A stretch of 64,000 nt of DNA from Streptomyces fructofermentans (GTDB taxonomy: Bacteria; Actinomycetota; Actinomycetes; Streptomycetales; Streptomycetaceae). The DNA is taken from NCBI RefSeq assembly GCF_014651055.1, contig NZ_BMWD01000008.1, positions 62,001-126,000 of the forward strand, written 5' to 3'. Made by a program: the position numbers and the translations under genes. The notes beneath the pieces were generated by a model. The model did no database searches, was not told where the DNA came from, and saw only the letters and a program-made list of their open reading frames with translations. The first letter of the stretch is position 1. Every line of letters begins with the position of its first letter. Shown piece after piece: positions 1 to 12,724 of this stretch.

Positions 1-1419
1 CGTCGGGGTGGCGCGCTCCCCGGCGGCGTCCGCGGTGTGCGCGGTGCTCCCGGCGGGCTCGGAGCCCCGCCGGGACCCGGCCGTCACGTCGGCGAGGTCG
101 CGGTGCCGGGTCTCCTTCGCCACGCCCACCGCGATCAGGGTGAGCACGGCCGCTCCGATCACGTACAGGGCGATCGGGGTGGAGCTGTCGTACTCGGCCA
201 GCAGGGCGGTCGCGATGAGCGGGGCGGGAGCGCCGGCCGCCACCGAGGAGAACTGCGCGCCGATCGAGGCGCCCGAGTAGCGCATCCGGGTCGCGAACAT
301 CTCGGAGAAGAAGGCCGCCTGGGGCGCGTACATGGCCCCGTGCAGGACCAGGCCCACGGTCACCGCGAGGAGCAGGTTGCCGAAACTCCCCGTGTCGATG
401 AGCGAGAAGAACGGGAACATCCACAGGCCCACACCGGCCGCGCCGAACAGGTAGACAGGCCGCCGTCCGACGCGGTCCGACAGGGCGCCCCAGAACGGGA
501 TCACGGCGAAGTGCACGGCGGACGCGACCAGCACGGCGTTGAGGGCGGTCTGCTTGGACAGGCCGACCGACGTGGTCGCGTAGACGAGGATGAAGGCGGT
601 GATCACGTAGTAGCTGATGTTCTCCGCCATACGGGCGCCCATCGCGACCAGCACGTCGCGCCAGTGGTGGCGCAGCACGTCCACCAGCGGCAGCTTCTCG
701 GCGGGAGCGTCGGCCGCCGCCCTGCGCGACTCCGCCTGGGCGAGCGCCTCCTTGAAGACCGGGGACTCGTCGACGGACAGGCGGATCCACAGACCGACGA
801 TCACCAGGACGCCGGACAGCAGGAACGGGATGCGCCAGCCCCACGAGGTGAAGGCGGCGTCCGAGAGCACGGCGGTGAGCAGCGACAGCACGCCCGTCGC
901 GAGCAGTTGTCCGGCGGGGGCGCCGGTCTGCGGCCACGAGGCCCAGAATCCGCGCCGGCGCGCGTCACCGTGCTCGGACACGAGCAGGACGGCGCCGCCC
1001 CACTCGCCGCCCAGCGCGAACCCCTGCACCAGGCGAAGCACGGTCAGCAGGACCGGGGCCGCCGAGCCGATGGCCGCGTGGGTGGGCAGCAGGCCGATCG
1101 CGAAGGTCGCCCCGCCCATCAGGAGCAGACTCAGGACCAGCAGCTTCTTGCGTCCGAGCCGGTCGCCGTAGTGCCCGAAGACCAGGGCGCCCAGGGGCCG
1201 GGCAGCGAACCCGACGGCGTACGTCAGGAAGGACAGGAGGGTGCCGACGAGGGGGTCGGAGCCGGGGAAGAACAGCTCGTTGAAGACGAGCGCCGCGGCC
1301 GATCCGTAGAGGAAGAAGTCGTACCACTCGATGGTGGTGCCGACGAGGCTCGCGGCGACGATGCGGCGGAGGTTCGAGGGCGCCGGCGGCGACGGGGGAG
1401 CGGCTGCTGCGGAGGCCAT
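1..1419 (-). CDS. MFS transporter, MHS (metabolite:H+ symporter) type, partial
   Basis: An inner-membrane secondary transporter, probably importing a small organic acid with protons. It starts at the ATG ending at 1419 and stays open to the left edge, so about 473 residues are seen and the C-terminus is missing. The N-terminus carries the segment TIEWYDFFLYG, typical of the shikimate/proline-betaine MHS subfamily. The MFS signature GHYGDRLGRKK lies between helices 2 and 3 and is repeated in degenerate form as SDRVGRRPVY in the second half. Many hydrophobic helices follow. The substrate cannot be read from sequence. The gene stands alone, divergent from the membrane protein at 1853. Confidence 0.9.
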   Translation of the reverse strand, partial: MASAAAAPPSPPAPSNLRRIVAASLVGTTIEWYDFFLYGSAAALVFNELFFPGSDPLVGTLLSFLTYAVGFAARPLGALVFGHYGDRLGRKKLLVLSLLLMGGATFAIGLLPTHAAIGSAAPVLLTVLRLVQGFALGGEWGGAVLLVSEHGDARRRGFWASWPQTGAPAGQLLATGVLSLLTAVLSDAAFTSWGWRIPFLLSGVLVIVGLWIRLSVDESPVFKEALAQAESRRAAADAPAEKLPLVDVLRHHWRDVLVAMGARMAENISYYVITAFILVYATTSVGLSKQTALNAVLVASAVHFAVIPFWGALSDRVGRRPVYLFGAAGVGLWMFPFFSLIDTGSFGNLLLAVTVGLVLHGAMYAPQAAFFSEMFATRMRYSGASIGAQFSSVAAGAPAPLIATALLAEYDSSTPIALYVIGAAVLTLIAVGVAKETRHRDLADVTAGSRRGSEPAGSTAHTADAAGERATPT

Positions 1420-1852
1420 GTGCACCACTTCCGGGTGTTCGGTGGGGACGGTTACGTGTCGGCACAACCTAGAAACCCGAGCGTCGAGCGCACATGTGGT
1501 GGGACACCATAGTTCGGCCGCAGAGTGTGCATGTTGCCCCCACACCCCGTCGCACACCCGGCCCCACACCTTCCGCACGGGCGCGGGCTCGCGGGAGGCG
1601 CTGACGGGTCCGCGCGGACCGGTGCGCGGGGAAGTCGTGTCCGGGCGGCGTCCGGAGCCCGCCGTCACCGGCCCCGCGGAACTCCCCGGGGTGCATGCGG
1701 ATGCCGGGACCGCCGCGGCGTGCAGGCGCTCTCCTCCCCCCTTTCACCTCGGGTTCGCGGTAATTTGTCCGTGTTTTGTCTGATCCGCTCTCCTTCCTGG
1801 CGCCCCCTCAGGGCGGGAGAGCCCGTGCCGCTCACGGGGCGAAGGGTGGACG
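1420..1852. other. Intergenic region between divergent genes
   Basis: No convincing gene. It should hold both divergent promoters. On the minus strand a TAGGTT hexamer (1466-1471) fits a Streptomyces -10 for the transporter. On the plus side there is an AT-richer pocket around 1760-1785. A small hairpin, CCCGTG (1822-1827) with CACGGG (1833-1838), sits just before the ribosome binding site (about 1841-1846) of the gene at 1853. The rest is GC-rich and unremarkable. Confidence 0.4.
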
Positions 1853-5736
<3,884 letters not shown>

Positions 5737-5756
5737 CGAGGACACCGCACCAGGAG

Positions 5757-5790
5757 CCGCCCCGGCCGACGCCTCCGTCGGCCGGGGCGG
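5757..5790. terminator. Terminator after icd
   Basis: Perfect 15-bp inverted repeat (5757-5771 and 5776-5790) around a CCTC loop, followed by TTCGTTT. It lies 20 bases past the icd stop and also faces the convergent fucosidase remnant. Confidence 0.9.
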
Positions 5791-5836
5791 TTCGTTTCCC
5801 GGGCTCCGGGCCGGTCCGGGACCCGGTGCCGCGCCG

Positions 5837-6548
5837 TCACGGACGTCCCGTCCCGGTGTACACGTCCAGCTCCCCTTCGAGTTCGAGGGCCGGTACCGTC
5901 GCGTACTCGTCGACGTCGCCCGCCGAGGGCGTGTCGATCCACGTCACGCCGGGAACCGTGTGGAGCCCGCCGGTCACGTGGTGGTCCAGTTCCACGCCGG
6001 TGCCGAGGACCGTGGCCCGCCGTACGCGGTTGCGCAGGCCCCGAACCGCGACACTGCCGCGCGGGGCGTCGAAGCACATCAGGTACCGGGTGCGCCGGTC
6101 GGCGGAGAGCGTGCTCGGCCCGTAGTGGTGCCCGGCGGGCAGGCCCGCGCCCGTGCCGTACACCGCGGGGGAGTGGCGATCCACGCCCCGAGGCCCTCCA
6201 TGCGCTCGATCTGCTCCGCGGGGATCGTGCCGTCCTCCCGCGGACCGGCGCCGAGCAGCAGATTGCCGCCCGCGCCGATGGGCTGTGGCCGTTGTCCCAC
6301 AGGGCGACACCGTCGTGGTGGCGTGCGGTGAGCACCGCGTACCGGGCGCCCACGCGGGCGAACGGCTCGGCCCAGGAGTCGGGGTCGTGGCGCGACGCGG
6401 TGAAGCCGTCGAGCCGGCTCATGTACCGCTGGTGCGTCATCTCGCCGGTGTGGAAGGACCACAACTCGGCCGCTCCGCCCACGGCGTGGACGCCGTAGTG
6501 GATGAAGACGCCCAACTTGGCCTCGGGGAACCACGGTTGCATCGGCAT
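5837..6548 (-). pseudogene. Decayed GH29 alpha-L-fucosidase
   Basis: Remnants of a GH29 alpha-L-fucosidase appear in order but in changing frames. The N-terminal part begins MPMQPWFPEAKLGVFIHYG and runs through YAVLTARHHDGVALWDNG. It jumps directly to GGNLLLGAGPREDGTIP, a motif that normally lies roughly 200 residues further on and follows the catalytic nucleophile. The C-terminal beta-sandwich then appears in a third frame, ending TYTGTGRP-like before the TGA at 5837. An intact enzyme is over 400 residues; here about 235 codons remain and the catalytic core is deleted. There are at least two frameshifts plus the deletion. No function is expected. Confidence 0.85.
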
Positions 6549-6704
6549 GCGCCCACGCCGGCGAGCGCGCCGGACGCGCCCGGCCGGCCGGGGCGGCGCG
6601 GGTCGCCGACTTCCGGTCCACCCGGCCACTGGTTCGTTCCGCGGTGGATTTCCGCGCCCTGTCACATGTCTTTACGTGGCTGTCATGTACCTGTAGCTTC
6701 CGCG

Positions 6705-6743
6705 CTGCAAGGGCTTTCAGGAAGTTGCTGGATTTTCTTGCAG
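6705..6743. promoter_or_regulatory. Inverted repeat upstream of the amylase gene, possible maltose-type operator
   Basis: CTGCAAG (6705-6711) and CTTGCAG (6737-6743) form a perfect 7-bp inverted repeat in an AT-richer stretch 38 bases before the amylase start. TTGCAG/CTGCAA hexamers in this position are known from Streptomyces alpha-amylase promoters as sites for the LacI-type maltose repressor. The assignment here is by motif and position only. Confidence 0.5.
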
Positions 6744-6780
6744 GGCAACTCCCCTCCCCGCGGCCCGCATTGGAGACCCG

Positions 6781-9756
6781 ATGAGACGCACATTCCCCTG
6801 CCCACGCCCGTTGCGGCGCCCGCTCGTGGCGTTCGTCGCGGTGGCGGGGCTGCTCGGACCGCTGTCGCCCGATGTGGGCGCGCTCCCCGTGGAGAAGGCC
6901 GCGGCCGAGGCGAACTCGGCAACCGTCTTCTACTACACGAAGACCAAGAACTGGGCCTCCACCCATCTGCACTACGCCCCCGACGGCGGCGCGTGGACCA
7001 CCGTGCCGGGCACGGCGATGGAGGCGGCCTGCACGGACTGGGTCAAGAAGACCGTCGATCTGGGATCGGCCTCCGGTCTGACCGCCACCTTCAACAACGG
7101 CAGCGGCACCTGGGACAACAACGGCGGTGCCGACTACGCCCTCGGCACGGGCAGCATCACCGTGAAGGACGGCGTGGTGGCCCACAGCGACCCCTGCGCC
7201 GGCACGGAACCCGTCGAGGGCAACAAGGCCACCGTCTACTACTCCACGGCGACCACCGGCTGGACCACGGCCAACATCCACTACGCCCCGGCCGGCGGCA
7301 CCTGGACGGCGTCACCCGGCGTCGGCATGGAGAGCGCCTGCACGGGCTGGTGGAAGCGGACGCTGGACATCGGGACCGCCACCTCGCTGAAAGCTGCCTT
7401 CAACAACGGCAACGGCGTCTGGGACAACAACAACAGCGCCGACTACGCGCTCACCACCGGCACCACCACGGTGAAGGACCGCACGGTCACCAGGGACGCC
7501 GAGGACCCGTGCGCGGCCGAGGAGCCGGACACCCGGGCGCCGACCGCGCCCACCGGGGTCACCGCGAGCGCCGACCACACCTCGATCGTGCTGAGCTGGC
7601 ACGCGTCGACCGACGACACCGGAGTGGCCAAGTACCAGGTCACCCGCACCGGCGGGACCAGGGGCACGGTCGTCACCGACATCGGCTCGACGGTCTTCTC
7701 CGACACGGGACTTGAGGAGAGGACCGCCTACACGTACACGGTGAGGGCGCTCGACGCCGCGGGCAACGCCTCGCCCGCCTCCGCCGGGGCCACCGCGACG
7801 ACCGGTGACAAGGCCCCCGAGCCCGCCGCCGGCACACCCCTGGGCACCGACCCCCGCAAGGACCCCATCTACTTCGTCCTCACCGCCCGGTTCCACGACG
7901 GCGACAGCTCCAACAACCGGGGCGGCAGCCAGCACACCAAGTCGGGGAACGCGGCCAACGACGACCCCATGTTCCGGGGGGACTTCAAGGGCCTGGTCCA
8001 GAAGCTCGACTACATCAAGGCGCTGGGTTTCTCCGCGGTCTGGGTGACCCCGGTGGTGCTCAACCGCTCGGACTACGACTACCACGGCTACCACGGCTAC
8101 GACTTCTACAAGGTCGACCCGCGCCTGGAGTCGGCGGGAGCCTCGTACCAGGACCTCATCAACGCGGCGCACGCCAAGGGCATGAAGATCTACCAGGACG
8201 TCGTCTACAACCACAGCTCGCGCTGGGGCGCCAAGGGACTGGCCACGCCCAAGGTCTACGGCGTCCGCGACTCCCAGTGGATCTGGTACTACGACGAGAA
8301 GAACGACGGCTTCGAGTACGACGGGCTGACCGTCGAGCCCAAGTCCGGGAAGTCGTACTACAACGGCGACCTGTGGTCGACCGCCGAGCCCTCCGGCAAC
8401 ACCTGCCTCAACTGGGGCAGGCCCACGGGCGGGAAGAGCGCCGAGGGCTACACGCTCTACAACTGCCAGTGGCCGAGCCCGACCTCGGGCATGTTCCCCA
8501 AGGCGTACTACCACCAGTGCTGGATCGGCAACTGGGAGGGTGAGGACGCGCGTTCCTGCTGGCTGCACGAGGACCTGGCCGACCTCAACACCGAGAACAC
8601 CACGGTCCAGAACCATCTGATCGGCGCCTACAACAAGTACATCGACATGGGAGTGGACGGCTTCCGGGTCGACACGGCCGTGCACATCCCGCGGGTCACC
8701 TGGAACCGCCGCTTCCTGCCGGCGATCCAGGAGCGCGTCACACAGAGGTTCGGCGCCGAGGCGGCGAAGAACTTCTTCGTCTTCGGCGAGGTCGCGGCCT
8801 TCGTGAACGACAAGTGGAACCGCGGCTCGGTCAACCACTCCGCGCAGTTCTACACCTGGAAGGAGCGCAAGGAGTACAGCGCCGACGACGGGGCGGCGGC
8901 CCTCGAACAGTTCACCTACGAGAACGACCAGGGCACCGGGAACCAGCCGACCTCGTCCAACGCCTTTCTGAACGGCAACAGTTACCACACGCCGGACCAC
9001 AGCCGGTTCTCCGGAATGCACATCATCGACATGCGGATGCACATGAACTTCGGTGACGCGCAGAACGCCTACGGCAACGGCAAGGACTCCGACGACAGCG
9101 TCAACGACGCCACGTACAACGTCGTCTACGTCGACAGCCACGACTACGGGCCCAACAAGAGCAGCGAGCGCTACTCCGGCGGCACCGACGCCTGGGCCGA
9201 GAACATGTCGCTGATGTGGACGTTCCGCGGCATCCCGACCCTGTACTACGGCTCGGAGATCGAGTTCCAGAAGGGCCGGAAGATCGACTGCGGGCCCACC
9301 TGCCCGCTGGCCACGACCGGGCGCGCGTACTACGGAGCCCATGTCGCCGGCAGCGTCACGGCCTCGGAGTTCGGCAAGGCGGACTCGGCGAGCGGCGAGG
9401 TCGCGAACACCCTGGCACAGCCGCTGGCCAGGCACCTCCAGCGGCTCAACCAGATCCGCAGGGCCGTCCCGGCGCTCCAGTCGGGGCAGTACTCGACCGA
9501 GGGCATCAGCGGGGGCATGGCGTTCAAGCGCCGCTACACCAGTGGCGCGACGGACAGCTTCGCCCTGGTCACGGTCACGGGAGGCGCCACGTACACGGGC
9601 ATCCCGAACGGCACCTACAGGGACGCCGTCACCGGTGACGTGAGGACCGTCTCGAACGGCACGCTCGCGGTGGCGGCGCCCGGCAAGGGCAACCTGCGCG
9701 TGTACGTGCTGAACGGTCCCGGGAGGATCGGCGCCGACGGCCCGTACCTGAAGTAG
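6781..9756 (+). CDS. Secreted multidomain alpha-amylase (CBM25-CBM25-FnIII-GH13)
   Basis: Endo-hydrolysis of alpha-1,4 bonds in starch outside the cell. The 991 residues begin with a signal peptide (Arg-rich start, hydrophobic core about 15-30). Two tandem starch-binding CBM25 modules follow (about 46-135 and 150-240), each with the HYAPxGGxW and FNNGxGxWDNN patterns. A fibronectin type III linker (about 257-340) precedes the GH13 domain. Catalytic residues seen are nucleophile D631 in GFRVDTAV, acid/base E670 in FVFGEVAA, and D788 in VDSHDYG (families usually read NHD here). The (H)xxYNHS and YHGYHGYDF regions are intact. TGGAG sits just before the ATG. An inverted repeat upstream suggests maltose-type regulation. 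It is followed by a terminator. Confidence 0.95.
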   Translation: MRRTFPCPRPLRRPLVAFVAVAGLLGPLSPDVGALPVEKAAAEANSATVFYYTKTKNWASTHLHYAPDGGAWTTVPGTAMEAACTDWVKKTVDLGSASGLTATFNNGSGTWDNNGGADYALGTGSITVKDGVVAHSDPCAGTEPVEGNKATVYYSTATTGWTTANIHYAPAGGTWTASPGVGMESACTGWWKRTLDIGTATSLKAAFNNGNGVWDNNNSADYALTTGTTTVKDRTVTRDAEDPCAAEEPDTRAPTAPTGVTASADHTSIVLSWHASTDDTGVAKYQVTRTGGTRGTVVTDIGSTVFSDTGLEERTAYTYTVRALDAAGNASPASAGATATTGDKAPEPAAGTPLGTDPRKDPIYFVLTARFHDGDSSNNRGGSQHTKSGNAANDDPMFRGDFKGLVQKLDYIKALGFSAVWVTPVVLNRSDYDYHGYHGYDFYKVDPRLESAGASYQDLINAAHAKGMKIYQDVVYNHSSRWGAKGLATPKVYGVRDSQWIWYYDEKNDGFEYDGLTVEPKSGKSYYNGDLWSTAEPSGNTCLNWGRPTGGKSAEGYTLYNCQWPSPTSGMFPKAYYHQCWIGNWEGEDARSCWLHEDLADLNTENTTVQNHLIGAYNKYIDMGVDGFRVDTAVHIPRVTWNRRFLPAIQERVTQRFGAEAAKNFFVFGEVAAFVNDKWNRGSVNHSAQFYTWKERKEYSADDGAAALEQFTYENDQGTGNQPTSSNAFLNGNSYHTPDHSRFSGMHIIDMRMHMNFGDAQNAYGNGKDSDDSVNDATYNVVYVDSHDYGPNKSSERYSGGTDAWAENMSLMWTFRGIPTLYYGSEIEFQKGRKIDCGPTCPLATTGRAYYGAHVAGSVTASEFGKADSASGEVANTLAQPLARHLQRLNQIRRAVPALQSGQYSTEGISGGMAFKRRYTSGATDSFALVTVTGGATYTGIPNGTYRDAVTGDVRTVSNGTLAVAAPGKGNLRVYVLNGPGRIGADGPYLK

Positions 9757-9786
9757 CCCGCCCGGCAAGCCTCAACCGGCACGAAC

Positions 9787-9820
9787 CCGGTCCCGGACCG
9801 CACACGCGGCCCGGGACCGG
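9787..9820 (+). terminator. Terminator after amylase
   Basis: Perfect 10-bp stem CCGGTCCCGG (9787-9796) with CCGGGACCGG (9811-9820). An inner CCGC/GCGG pairing extends it. It lies 31 bases past the stop codon. Confidence 0.75.
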
Positions 9821-9987
9821 TGTGCGTCCCGAGCCCTTCCGGCGGCGTGCCGCGGGACGGCCGGTCGCCGGGTGTTCCGTGGGCACGGGACGGGCATGGC
9901 GCGGCCCTCGTCGGGTACGCGAGCAGTCGCGCCCGGTTCGCGAACCGTTCCGGGCGGCCGTTTTTCGCCACTACGCCGGGATGTGCC

Positions 9988-10395
9988 ATGCAGATGCCCT
10001 CGAACGACAGCGCCACCGCCGAGGCCCAGCGCGCGCTGACCGCCCTGACCGAGAACACCGAGGACGCCGCGGCGCTGGACACCCTGGCCGGCTCCGACGT
10101 ACTGGTCCCGGTGCCGGAGGACGCCCAGGACGAGGCGGTGGCCGATCCCGCCCTCGTCGCGCTGCCCGTCCTGGAGCAGCCCGGACGCGAGCCCCTGGTA
10201 CCGGTGTTCACCTCGGAGTCGCGGATGGCCGAACTGCTGCCCACCGTCTCGCGCTACCGCCTGGTGCCGCTCGGTGTCCTCGCCGCCCAGTGGCCCACCG
10301 GAGACCTCTCCCTGACCATCGACGCCAGCTCCCCGCACGGGCTGACGCTGGACTCGCGGGGAGTACGCACCTTGTTGGCGCGGCCGCAGGGCTGA
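9988..10395 (+). CDS. SseB-family protein
   Basis: A small acidic cytoplasmic protein of 135 residues. The pattern DVLVPVPEDAQ...LPVLEQPGREPLVPVFTSES resembles the SseB N-terminal domain (enhanced serine sensitivity family), whose biochemical role is not settled. The reading frame is open upstream, but the upstream part is low-complexity, so the ATG at 9988 is preferred; the ATG at 9994 is also possible. It is monocistronic, bounded by the amylase terminator on one side and a strong bidirectional terminator on the other. Confidence 0.7.
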   Translation: MQMPSNDSATAEAQRALTALTENTEDAAALDTLAGSDVLVPVPEDAQDEAVADPALVALPVLEQPGREPLVPVFTSESRMAELLPTVSRYRLVPLGVLAAQWPTGDLSLTIDASSPHGLTLDSRGVRTLLARPQG

Positions 10396-10416
10396 TCCGA
10401 ACCGCGCCGACGAGTC

Positions 10417-10458
10417 CGGGCCCGGCCGCGAGGTCCAGGAGGGGAGCGGCCGGGCCCG
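10417..10458. terminator. Bidirectional terminator between convergent SseB-like and MarR genes
   Basis: Perfect 13-bp inverted repeat CGGGCCCGGCCGC (10417-10429) and its complement (10446-10458), loop of 16 bases, placed between two convergent genes. Confidence 0.8.
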
Positions 10459-10498
10459 CGCGCGTGGAGCGCCCCCTACCCGCAGGCGCGGCCGGTTC

Positions 10499-10894
10499 TC
10501 AGCCGTCGGTGAGGGTGCGCGCGAGGACTCCGCGCTGGAGCGGGCGCACCTCGGCGTACAGGTCGCGGCCCTTTCCGGTCAGCGCCACCCACACCCCGCG
10601 GCGGTCCTCCAGGCAGGTGCTCCGCTCGACGAGGCCGTCCTTCTCCAGGCGCCCGATGAGGCGGGACAGGGCGCTCTGGCTCAGATGGACGCGGTCGGCG
10701 ATGTTCTGCACACGGCACAGCTCGTCGGGGCCGGCGGCCGTGTCGGTCGCGAGGATGTCGAGCACCTCGAAGTCGCTGGCGCCCAGACCGTACGGGTGCA
10801 GCTCGCGATCGATCTCGCACATCGTGCGTGCGTGCACCGCGAGGATGCCCCGCCACTGCTCCTCCAGGCGGGGAGCGGTCTTCTCTGCTGCCAT
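10499..10894 (-). CDS. MarR-family transcriptional regulator
   Basis: A 131-residue winged-helix regulator. The sequence YGLGASDFEVLDILA...LSQSALSRLIGRLEKDGLVERSTCLEDRRGVWVALTGKG is classic MarR: recognition helix followed by the DRRG wing. Such proteins repress by binding short palindromes and are released by small aromatic ligands. The ATG ending at 10894 is chosen because the upstream extension is low-complexity. A perfect inverted repeat at 10933-10951, in the presumed promoter, is the likely site for autoregulation. The target beyond itself may be the VOC gene at 11179, on the same strand upstream, but nothing in the sequence proves this. Confidence 0.9.
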   Translation of the reverse strand: MAAEKTAPRLEEQWRGILAVHARTMCEIDRELHPYGLGASDFEVLDILATDTAAGPDELCRVQNIADRVHLSQSALSRLIGRLEKDGLVERSTCLEDRRGVWVALTGKGRDLYAEVRPLQRGVLARTLTDG

Positions 10895-10932
10895 GTCCGC
10901 ACGGTAACAGAGACGGGTGCATTTGTTGAGTG

Positions 10933-10951
10933 TGCAACTAGTGCAGTTGCA
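10933..10951. promoter_or_regulatory. MarR-type operator palindrome
   Basis: TGCAACT (10933-10939), spacer AGTGC, AGTTGCA (10945-10951): a perfect 7-bp inverted repeat, of a form common for MarR sites (TTGCA...TGCAA), 39 bases upstream of the marR start. Probably the promoter-proximal operator. Confidence 0.65.
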
Positions 10952-10979
10952 TGCGGTTCGCCCACGGCGGACGCCGGGG

Positions 10980-11044
10980 CCCACCGGGCACGGACGTGTG
11001 GGCGCCCACCGGGCACGGACGCCGGCTCCCACCGGGCACGGACG
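10980..11044. repeat. Three direct repeats of a 17-bp unit
   Basis: CCCACCGGGCACGGACG occurs at 10980-10996, 11005-11021 and 11028-11044 (spacing 25 and 23). It is a short tandem-like array in the gap between the MarR and VOC genes. No function is evident; it lies in the leader or promoter zone of marR. Confidence 0.8.
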
Positions 11045-11178
11045 GTGGGAGCCCAACCGGGGGCGGAGGTCCGAGCCCGGACCTCCGCCCCCGGGGGCGC
11101 CGTCACGGGCGGACGAGGGCGGACCAGGGCGGTCGCACGGGCCCGGGCGTGGGCCGGGGCCCTGTCGCCGGCGTCCGC

Positions 11179-11526
11179 TCAGGGCTCCTGGGTCAGGCCG
11201 ATGTCGTTGCCGTTCGCGTCCCGCACGGAGGCGATCAGCTTGCCGCCGCCCACGTCCTGGACGTCCTGGACCACCTCGGCTCCGGCGTCGACCAGTTCCG
11301 CGAGGCTCGCCCGGACGTCGGTGACGCGCCAGTACGGGACGGGTCCCGTCAGCCCCTTGGCGTGGCCGTTCGGGTCGAGCCCCAGCTCCGGGTGGCCGGG
11401 CGCCCGGAAGCCGACGTAGTACACCTCGTCCACGTACGGCTCGACGCCCAGGAGCGCCCCGAAGAGCGACTTCGCCGCCGCGAGGTCCTTCACGGGATAC
11501 GTGATCGTTTCGAGGCGTTCGGACAT
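11179..11526 (-). CDS. VOC (glyoxalase/bleomycin-resistance) family protein
   Basis: A single-domain VOC protein of 115 residues: one beta-alpha-beta-beta-beta module pair. It reads ETITYPVKDLAAAKSLFGALLG at the start and ends DANGNDIGLTQEP, the usual last strand carrying a metal or substrate ligand position. GGGAGCC precedes the ATG ending at 11526. Members bind or transform small electrophiles, or only bind antibiotics; the substrate here is unknown. It stands alone upstream of marR on the same strand. Confidence 0.85.
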   Translation of the reverse strand: MSERLETITYPVKDLAAAKSLFGALLGVEPYVDEVYYVGFRAPGHPELGLDPNGHAKGLTGPVPYWRVTDVRASLAELVDAGAEVVQDVQDVGGGKLIASVRDANGNDIGLTQEP

Positions 11527-11721
11527 GGCGGGCTCCCTTGTGCGGTCGATTCCACCGGCGGGCTCCCGCCGGATTCGTGCCGGTCCTGTACCGGTGGAAT
11601 CACGCTATGTCCGGGTGGCCCCGGTCCGCTTCTCGAATCCTGACCGGTCGACGGGGTGGACCCTCCTCCGTCCCGCAGGCGCCCGGCGGCTGCGCGGGAC
11701 CGGTCCGCCGCGGCCCGTGGG

Positions 11722-12303
11722 TCAGCCCGTGAAGATCTCCACGACGGACCACACCGCGAGCCCGAGCATGCAGAGTCCGCCGACGCGCTGGACCGTCTTG
11801 AGCGGGACCCGCTTGGCGATGAACCGCCCGGCCAGCAGCGCGAGCGCCGAGACCGACATGAGCGCGGCGGCGGAGCCGACGGCCACCGACGCGACGCCGT
11901 TCGTGGCCGCCAGGTTGGCGGTCGTGATCTGGGTCAGATCGCCCCACTCGCTGATGAAGACCGCCATGAACGCGGTCGTGTATACGGGCCAGAAGCCGGT
12001 CACGGTCCGGCCGCCCTCGTCCTCCTCGTCGTCGTCACCGCCGCGCAGCAGCATGAAGGCGCCGAACGCGAACAGTGCCGCGGAGACCGTCTTGACGGTC
12101 CAGTCGGGCAGCATTCCGATGAGGCTGCCCGCGCCGACGGCGATCGCGACGTGCACGATGAACGCGGTGGAGGTGCCGAACCACACGTACAGCGGCCGCA
12201 TACGGGTGCCCATGGCCAGCGACGCGAACATGGTCTTGTCGGGAAGCTCGGCGAGGAAGATCAGCCCGAAGGCGGTGAGGATCGCCAGGGGGTCGAGGTG
12301 CAT
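11722..12303 (-). CDS. GDT1/UPF0016 (TMEM165-like) divalent cation exporter, probably Mn2+
   Basis: A 193-residue inner-membrane protein with six helices in two homologous halves. Each half carries the signature E-x-G/P-D-x-T: AELPDKTMF near residue 19 and SEWGDLTQI in the second half. The halves are joined by an acidic loop, GGDDDEEDEGG. The family exports Mn2+ (or Ca2+) in exchange for protons. The upstream leader folds as a yybP-ykoY Mn2+ riboswitch (12430-12540), which strongly supports a role in relieving manganese excess. The start is the ATG ending at 12303. Confidence 0.93.
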   Translation of the reverse strand: MHLDPLAILTAFGLIFLAELPDKTMFASLAMGTRMRPLYVWFGTSTAFIVHVAIAVGAGSLIGMLPDWTVKTVSAALFAFGAFMLLRGGDDDEEDEGGRTVTGFWPVYTTAFMAVFISEWGDLTQITTANLAATNGVASVAVGSAAALMSVSALALLAGRFIAKRVPLKTVQRVGGLCMLGLAVWSVVEIFTG

Positions 12304-12396
12304 TCCGGGTGGCTTTCTCTAGGAGCCGGGCCCCCGGATCTTCGCGAAGCGCCCTCGGTCGGGGCGACGGGAGAACCGATCGGCCCGGCATGACGG

Positions 12397-12419
12397 GTGC
12401 CCGCACGGGATGCGGGCAC
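12397..12419 (-). terminator. Hairpin in the riboswitch expression platform
   Basis: Perfect 9-bp stem GTGCCCGCA (12397-12405) and TGCGGGCAC (12411-12419), loop of 5 bases, directly downstream (in the transcript) of the riboswitch aptamer and 94 bases before the exporter start codon. Probably the on/off element, either an intrinsic terminator or part of a translational switch; no clear U-tract is seen. Confidence 0.5.
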
Positions 12420-12429
12420 GGCGATGCCT

Positions 12430-12540
12430 GGCCGAAGGTCTCGTCCGCCCCGTGATCGCATGACCACGTGGACCCGGCCACCGGGAACCCGAGGGCTCCA
12501 GTGTGTCGACGACCGGTTCGCAGGACTACTCCCCTTCGCA
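12430..12540 (-). ncRNA. yybP-ykoY (manganese) riboswitch
   Basis: On the minus strand the leader contains, in order, GGGGAGTAG (12534-12526), the GTCGTCGACACACTGG segment, a variable stem, and GACGAGACCTTCGGCC (about 12446-12431). These match the conserved elements of the yybP-ykoY aptamer. The closing helix P1 is formed by CGAAGG (12538-12533) and CCTTCG (12438-12433). The aptamer class senses Mn2+, and the downstream gene is a UPF0016 exporter, its usual partner. Confidence 0.88.
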
Positions 12541-12724
12541 GCCACTCAGTGTACAGGCCACGTGCATGGGCGTCGCATGCACGTACGAGACGGTGACCGA
12601 CGACACCGCGACACCGCGACACTGCTGAGCGCTGAGCGCCGAGTGCCGAGACCGCCGACCCCGTACGGGCGGGCCCGCCGGAGCCGGGAGCCCGGCCCGC
12701 CGCCGGTCCGTGCGGACCTCTCCC

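Noticed and set aside
7312..9768. 818-codon open frame antisense to the amylase gene
   Set aside because: Shadow of the amylase frame; no ribosome binding site or domain.
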